Below are positions 61,501-64,000 of a stretch of 64,000 bases of DNA, piece after piece. Source of the DNA: Halioglobus sp. (lineage in GTDB: Bacteria; Pseudomonadota; Gammaproteobacteria; Pseudomonadales; Halieaceae); NCBI GenBank assembly GCA_020443345.1, contig JAGRIH010000023.1, positions 1 to 64,000 of the forward strand, written 5' to 3'. Position 1 is the first letter of the stretch, and each line of letters starts with the position of its first letter. A program made the translations under genes and the position numbers. The notes under the pieces were generated by a model. That model was not told the origin of the DNA. It did no database searches and saw only the letters and a program-made list of their open reading frames with translations.

Positions 61501-62112
61501 GCTGTAGCGCGAGAGTTCCCAACCGAAAACTCCCAGATCCAGCACCTCTTGGACATTGGCCGGGCTGAGCACCGGCACCGAGGCGCCGATAAACATATGC
61601 TCGGACTGGTGCGGCAGGGTCGAGGACTTGCAGGCGTGGTCGTCGCCGGCCACCGCCAGCACCCCGCCGTAGCGCGAGGTACCAAAGGCATTGGCGTGTC
61701 TGATGGCGTCCATGCTGCGATCGACGCCGGGGCCCTTGCCATACCACATGGCGAAAACGCCGTCGAACCGGGCACCCTCGAACAGGTTGGTCTGCTGGCT
61801 GCCCCACACGGCGGTCGCCGCCAGGTCCTCATTGATACCCGGCTGGAAGTGCACCTGGTGTTTTTTCAGCCAGGGGGCGGCTTTCCACAGGGCGAGATCC
61901 AGCCCTCCCAGGGGTGAACCGCGGTAGCCGCTGATAAAGGCGGCGGTGTTCAGCCCGCGCTGCCGGTCGCGCTGGTGCTGCAGCATGGGCAGGCGCACCA
62001 GCGCCTCGATGCCCGTCATATAGGCGCGCACCTTGTCCAGGGCGTACTTGTCGTCCAGTGAGATCTTGCGTGTGCCCGGCACGTGATCGGCGCCCATTGA
62101 TCCGCCCACCAT
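58600..62112 (-). CDS. Fused indolepyruvate:ferredoxin oxidoreductase family protein
   Basis: A 1170-residue protein combining alpha/beta and gamma modules of 2-oxoacid:ferredoxin oxidoreductases. It oxidatively decarboxylates arylpyruvates or branched 2-oxoacids to acyl-CoA using TPP. The N-terminal part has AAFISGYRGSPLGGLDLALW, the TPP region has GDGTYFHSGILAIRAAVAAG and GQPIDGSL, 4Fe-4S cysteines are in CEGCGDCSVTSNCLS and HSCNKDYSCVRGFCPS, and the gamma domain begins VVTGIGGTGVLTVAALVAMA. Such single-chain forms are usual in aerobic proteobacteria. ATG 62112 or 62097 could be the start. It may take part in aromatic amino-acid breakdown. Confidence 0.93.
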   Translation of the reverse strand: MVGGSMGADHVPGTRKISLDDKYALDKVRAYMTGIEALVRLPMLQHQRDRQRGLNTAAFISGYRGSPLGGLDLALWKAAPWLKKHQVHFQPGINEDLAATAVWGSQQTNLFEGARFDGVFAMWYGKGPGVDRSMDAIRHANAFGTSRYGGVLAVAGDDHACKSSTLPHQSEHMFIGASVPVLSPANVQEVLDLGVFGWELSRYSGCWVALKAITENMDSAISADIDPDRIEIVIPADFELPPGGVHARWPDKPLEQERRLNKYKIYAAREFARVNALNRIVLDSPRPRLGIITCGKAYLDVMQALEDMGIDAAIAAQIGLRVYKVGMSWPLEPRSTHDFAEGLEEILVVEEKRSIIEDQLTGQLYNYPVAARPRVVGEFDENGRDLLPNLGELTPAGVALAIAGRIERFYQSETMARRVDWIREKERSLATPRDTIERLPHYCSGCPHNLSTRVPEGSHAMGGIGCHYMATWMPDRNTQTFSQMGGEGAPWIGQAPFTDTAHVFQNMGDGTYFHSGILAIRAAVAAGVNITYKILYNDAVAMTGGQPIDGSLKVPDLIQQLCGEGVRRIALVSDYPEPWRGRFRGIRGYSLHHRDEYDHLQRELRQYRGVSVIIYQQTCAAEKRRRRKKGVLEDPPRRVFINDEVCEGCGDCSVTSNCLSVVPLETPLGRKRLIDQHSCNKDYSCVRGFCPSFVTVVGGELRRPRAESESVVELSGDLPEPVLPALERPWNIVVTGIGGTGVLTVAALVAMAAHIQGRGCATLNQTGLAQKFGAVVSHVRVSAQQEDIKAVRIPAGEADLLLGCDLVVASAYEALGKVARGRTHAVVNDAEVPTAAFILDPDARFPAAAMKDRIRMEAGAGACHFIDASAAAAQLLGDTIGSNLFLLGFAWQQGLVPVSAAALQQAVELNGVAVAFNQRAFALGRRCAHEPRRLLQLLATLDSETAPPSLESVMADREQRLTVYHNAAYAQSYTQEVARVRSADPRAHETASITMAVALNLYKLMACKDEYEVARLYSNGDFQRKIEACFTGDYALWFNLAPPLFGRRDPHSGHLLKREYGPWMMRVFRGLARLKFLRGTRLDPFGYLQERRAERADLEQYRALLDEILRQLTPDNYATALELARLPAQLRGFGHIKEGNRALLVQRRAALLQRLRGETPVEPVTVVDVA

Positions 62113-62263
62113 TGCAGCCGCTACAGTTCAAAGTGTGGCAGAAATCGGGAAAATATCTAATGGCCAGCAGCCTGTCGCTGCAATCGCCTCCGATGTGCCA
62201 TGGTGCGCGATGCCATCGGGTGGCCCGACGCGTCGCGGTTCAGCCGCGGGCTGCGGTGCGCGT

Positions 62264-62581
62264 TCAACTGCCCGGCTCGGGCAGTACCTCCCATTCCGGC
62301 GCCTCGAATTCTCCCACCACCCGGATATCCACGAACTGCGCCTCGGCGGCAATGATGTCGTGCACCGCCTGCGGCAGGTCGCCCTCCCGGGCATCGCGCT
62401 GCGCCTTGCTGTCCCAGGTGGCGATGGCCAGCAGCACGTTCGGATCGCCGATCTTGCGATACAGCCGGGTGCCGCGCGCACCCGGCGCCCGCTGGATCAG
62501 GCGGCTGGCCCGCACCCAGGCATCGGCGTACTGCTCGGCGCTGTAGCCCGGCTTGAGATGGACCTCGAAGATAAAATGCAT
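62264..62581 (-). CDS. Antibiotic-biosynthesis-monooxygenase (ABM)-like small protein
   Basis: A 105-residue protein with a dimeric alpha/beta-barrel (ABM) pattern: MHFIFEVHLKPGYSAEQYAD, WVRASRLIQRAPGARGTRLY, LLAIATWDSKAQRDAR. Proteins of this kind are small oxygenases, isomerases or heme-handling enzymes; no catalytic residue set is clear. ATG 62581 starts the first strand directly, whereas 62638 would add a non-conserved Arg-rich extension. It sits 151 bases upstream of the oxidoreductase start on the same strand and about 70 after opgH. Confidence 0.75.
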   Translation of the reverse strand: MHFIFEVHLKPGYSAEQYADAWVRASRLIQRAPGARGTRLYRKIGDPNVLLAIATWDSKAQRDAREGDLPQAVHDIIAAEAQFVDIRVVGEFEAPEWEVLPEPGS

Positions 62582-62651
62582 GATTACTTTCCCCCGTCCG
62601 CGGCGCAAGACGCGCTCGCACCGCACCAAACCCGACACCGTGCCAGACAGT

Positions 62652-64000
62652 CTAGTCGCTCGGCCCAGGGAGATGAAATACCACTTCTCGCAGCAGTTCG
62701 GGCTGCTGTAACAGCGCCATCAGCTCGGCACTCGATAGGCAGTCCTGCAGATCGCTCAAGCTGCGCGCGTGCGCGGCCTTCCACTGCGCCGTCACTGACG
62801 GCGCGTGAAACACTGCAGCGCCGCGCACCCGGCTTTGTTCGGGCAACTGCGCGAGGTGCCACTGGCGCAGTGTCTCGCTGCGCTGCAGGGCAACCAGAGG
62901 CGAGCCCGGCGCGATTGGCATCGCGGACGGGGGCGGTCGCTCCAACTCGCGCTGCAGCCGGGCCAGCACGGCACAGGGACGGCGCTCATGCGGCGCCCTG
63001 AGCAGCCCCGCCAGCTCCAGCAGGCGGCCTTTCGCTGCGCCCCCGCTCAGCCAGGACAGCGGGATGGACAGCACCAGTCCCGCGGTGATGGGCAGCAGCC
63101 AGAGAAACAACTCGTGGTTCAGCCACCAGGCCAGCGCCGCCAGGACGGCCCCAAACACGCTGTGTCCCCAGTGGGCGCGCAGGGCCGTGGACAGACTCAG
63201 CGCGCCGTCGTCGCGACTCTGGGGATGCCAGCCGCTGTCCCTGCCGCGCAAAACCTGCCATACCACGCGGGTCTGGGCCACCATCAGGATGGGCGCATAC
63301 AGAGCCGAAAGCAGTGTCTCCAGCAACAGGCTCAAGGGCAGCAGCACCGGCCCCCCAAAGGCGAACAACCGCCGCGGTTGTAGCAAAACCAATGTGCCGC
63401 CAAACCACTTCGGGGCCAGAATCACTGCCATCGATACGCCAAACAGCCAGCGCGCGCGCTCGGCGTCGAAGACCGGCCACGTCGGAAACAGGGACGGCCG
63501 GGCAAAGTACTCCGGCCGCACCAGGCTGGCCTGCAGAGCGATCGCCAGGCCCAGCAGGACCAGCATCAACCAGAGCGCGGCGCTCAGATAAGACATGATG
63601 CCCGTGAACAGGTGTATGCGGGTAGCGGGACTGAGTCCGCGCGCCAGCAGTAAGCGAGCGTGTTGCAGATTGCCCTGGCACCAGCGCCGGTCCCTGACCA
63701 TGACGTCGATCAGCGAGGGCGGCGCCTCCTCGAAGGAGTGGCGGATGTCGCAGTCGAAGCGCACCCCCCAGCCCGCACGGCGCAGCAGCGCAGCCTCGAT
63801 AAAATCATGGCTGAGTATGTGTCCGCCGAAAGGGGGCGTGCCGTCCAACACAGGCAGACAGGCCGATTCGGCGAACGCGCGCGTGCGTATGATGGCATTG
63901 TGGCCCCAGAAATTGGACGACCAGCCGTGCCAGGCAGCGAGTCCGCGGGCGTAGACCGGCCCGTAACACTGGTTGGCAAACTGCTGCAGCCGGCCGTAGA
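62652..64000 (-). CDS. opgH: Glucan biosynthesis glucosyltransferase OpgH/MdoH (3' part)
   Basis: The last 449 or so codons of OpgH, the inner-membrane glycosyltransferase that makes the beta-1,2-linked backbone of osmoregulated periplasmic glucans. Seen here are WSSNFWGHNAIIRTRAFAES, the catalytic GHILSHDFIEAALLRRAGW, the R-x-W motif in RDRRWCQGNLQH, and at least five membrane segments (including LWLMLVLLGLAIALQA and LFLWLLPITAGLVLSIPLSW). The reading frame is open through position 64000, so the gene continues beyond the window. opgG is probably upstream outside the window. Confidence 0.93.
   Translation of the reverse strand, partial: YGRLQQFANQCYGPVYARGLAAWHGWSSNFWGHNAIIRTRAFAESACLPVLDGTPPFGGHILSHDFIEAALLRRAGWGVRFDCDIRHSFEEAPPSLIDVMVRDRRWCQGNLQHARLLLARGLSPATRIHLFTGIMSYLSAALWLMLVLLGLAIALQASLVRPEYFARPSLFPTWPVFDAERARWLFGVSMAVILAPKWFGGTLVLLQPRRLFAFGGPVLLPLSLLLETLLSALYAPILMVAQTRVVWQVLRGRDSGWHPQSRDDGALSLSTALRAHWGHSVFGAVLAALAWWLNHELFLWLLPITAGLVLSIPLSWLSGGAAKGRLLELAGLLRAPHERRPCAVLARLQRELERPPPSAMPIAPGSPLVALQRSETLRQWHLAQLPEQSRVRGAAVFHAPSVTAQWKAAHARSLSDLQDCLSSAELMALLQQPELLREVVFHLPGPSD

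Overview
The window reads as chromosomal DNA of a GC-rich aerobic gammaproteobacterium, most likely a marine member of the Halieaceae/Cellvibrionales (OM60/NOR5-like) or a close relative. This is inferred from protein resemblances (FabY-type initiating ketosynthase, split NrdJa/NrdJb, HupE plus PpiC pair, two-domain FAR of the Marinobacter type, several DUF1302/DUF1329/RND proteins) and has not been tested by phylogeny. No phage, insertion sequence or CRISPR array is visible.

Layout. 1-260: a small tRNA operon (Val-TAC, Asp-GTC) with a near-consensus promoter and a terminator; the tRNA-Asp looks damaged at its 3' end. 427-5962: queD, an AT-rich gap with DnaA-box-like sites, a LysE-type exporter, a YbfF-like hydrolase, a lipoprotein, hupE and a PpiC isomerase. 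5030-9388 is one tightly packed minus-strand operon (fabY, nitroreductase, crotonase, ppiC, hupE). 9517-16150: a GlxA-type regulator, ribB, a solute-binding protein, an FNT channel, a wax ester synthase/DGAT with a repetitive basic tail, and an amidohydrolase. 16260-22038: B12-dependent ribonucleotide reductase split into two genes behind two NrdR boxes, small proteins including dodecin, and cfa. 22116-24196: a lipoprotein carboxylesterase and a highly structured intergenic leader.

24197-36055 is the most distinctive stretch. A YCF48-like protein, an RND (MMPL) transporter, DUF1302 and DUF1329 proteins form an envelope module. They are followed on the same strand by a 3-alpha-hydroxysteroid-dehydrogenase-like SDR, a DGAT2/PlsC-like acyltransferase, an LRAT-domain protein, a two-domain fatty acyl-CoA reductase and a phasin-like protein, ending at strong terminators. 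With the WS/DGAT at 13.6-15.2 kb this suggests uptake of a hydrophobic substrate and its conversion to stored neutral lipid (inference). Further oxidoreductases (an OYE/FadH-like enzyme and a zinc alcohol dehydrogenase), an amidase, AraC regulators and an arylsulfatase/TonB-receptor pair follow up to 48.6 kb and fit a catabolic region.

48693-52493 holds an Mrp/Mnh-type Na+/H+ antiporter operon that appears to be decaying: the reading frame is broken repeatedly by a nonsense codon, frameshifts and probable deletions, although every neighbouring gene is intact. Next come a MAPEG protein, an SRPBCC protein and a lower-GC scrap of gene fragments (DUF2442, a DUF4160-like tail, a truncated unknown) abutting tRNA-Ala, possibly an old island scar. 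The window ends with housekeeping genes: a tandem GST_N protein, gltX, cysK, a fused indolepyruvate:ferredoxin oxidoreductase, an ABM-domain protein and the 3' part of opgH, which runs off the right edge.
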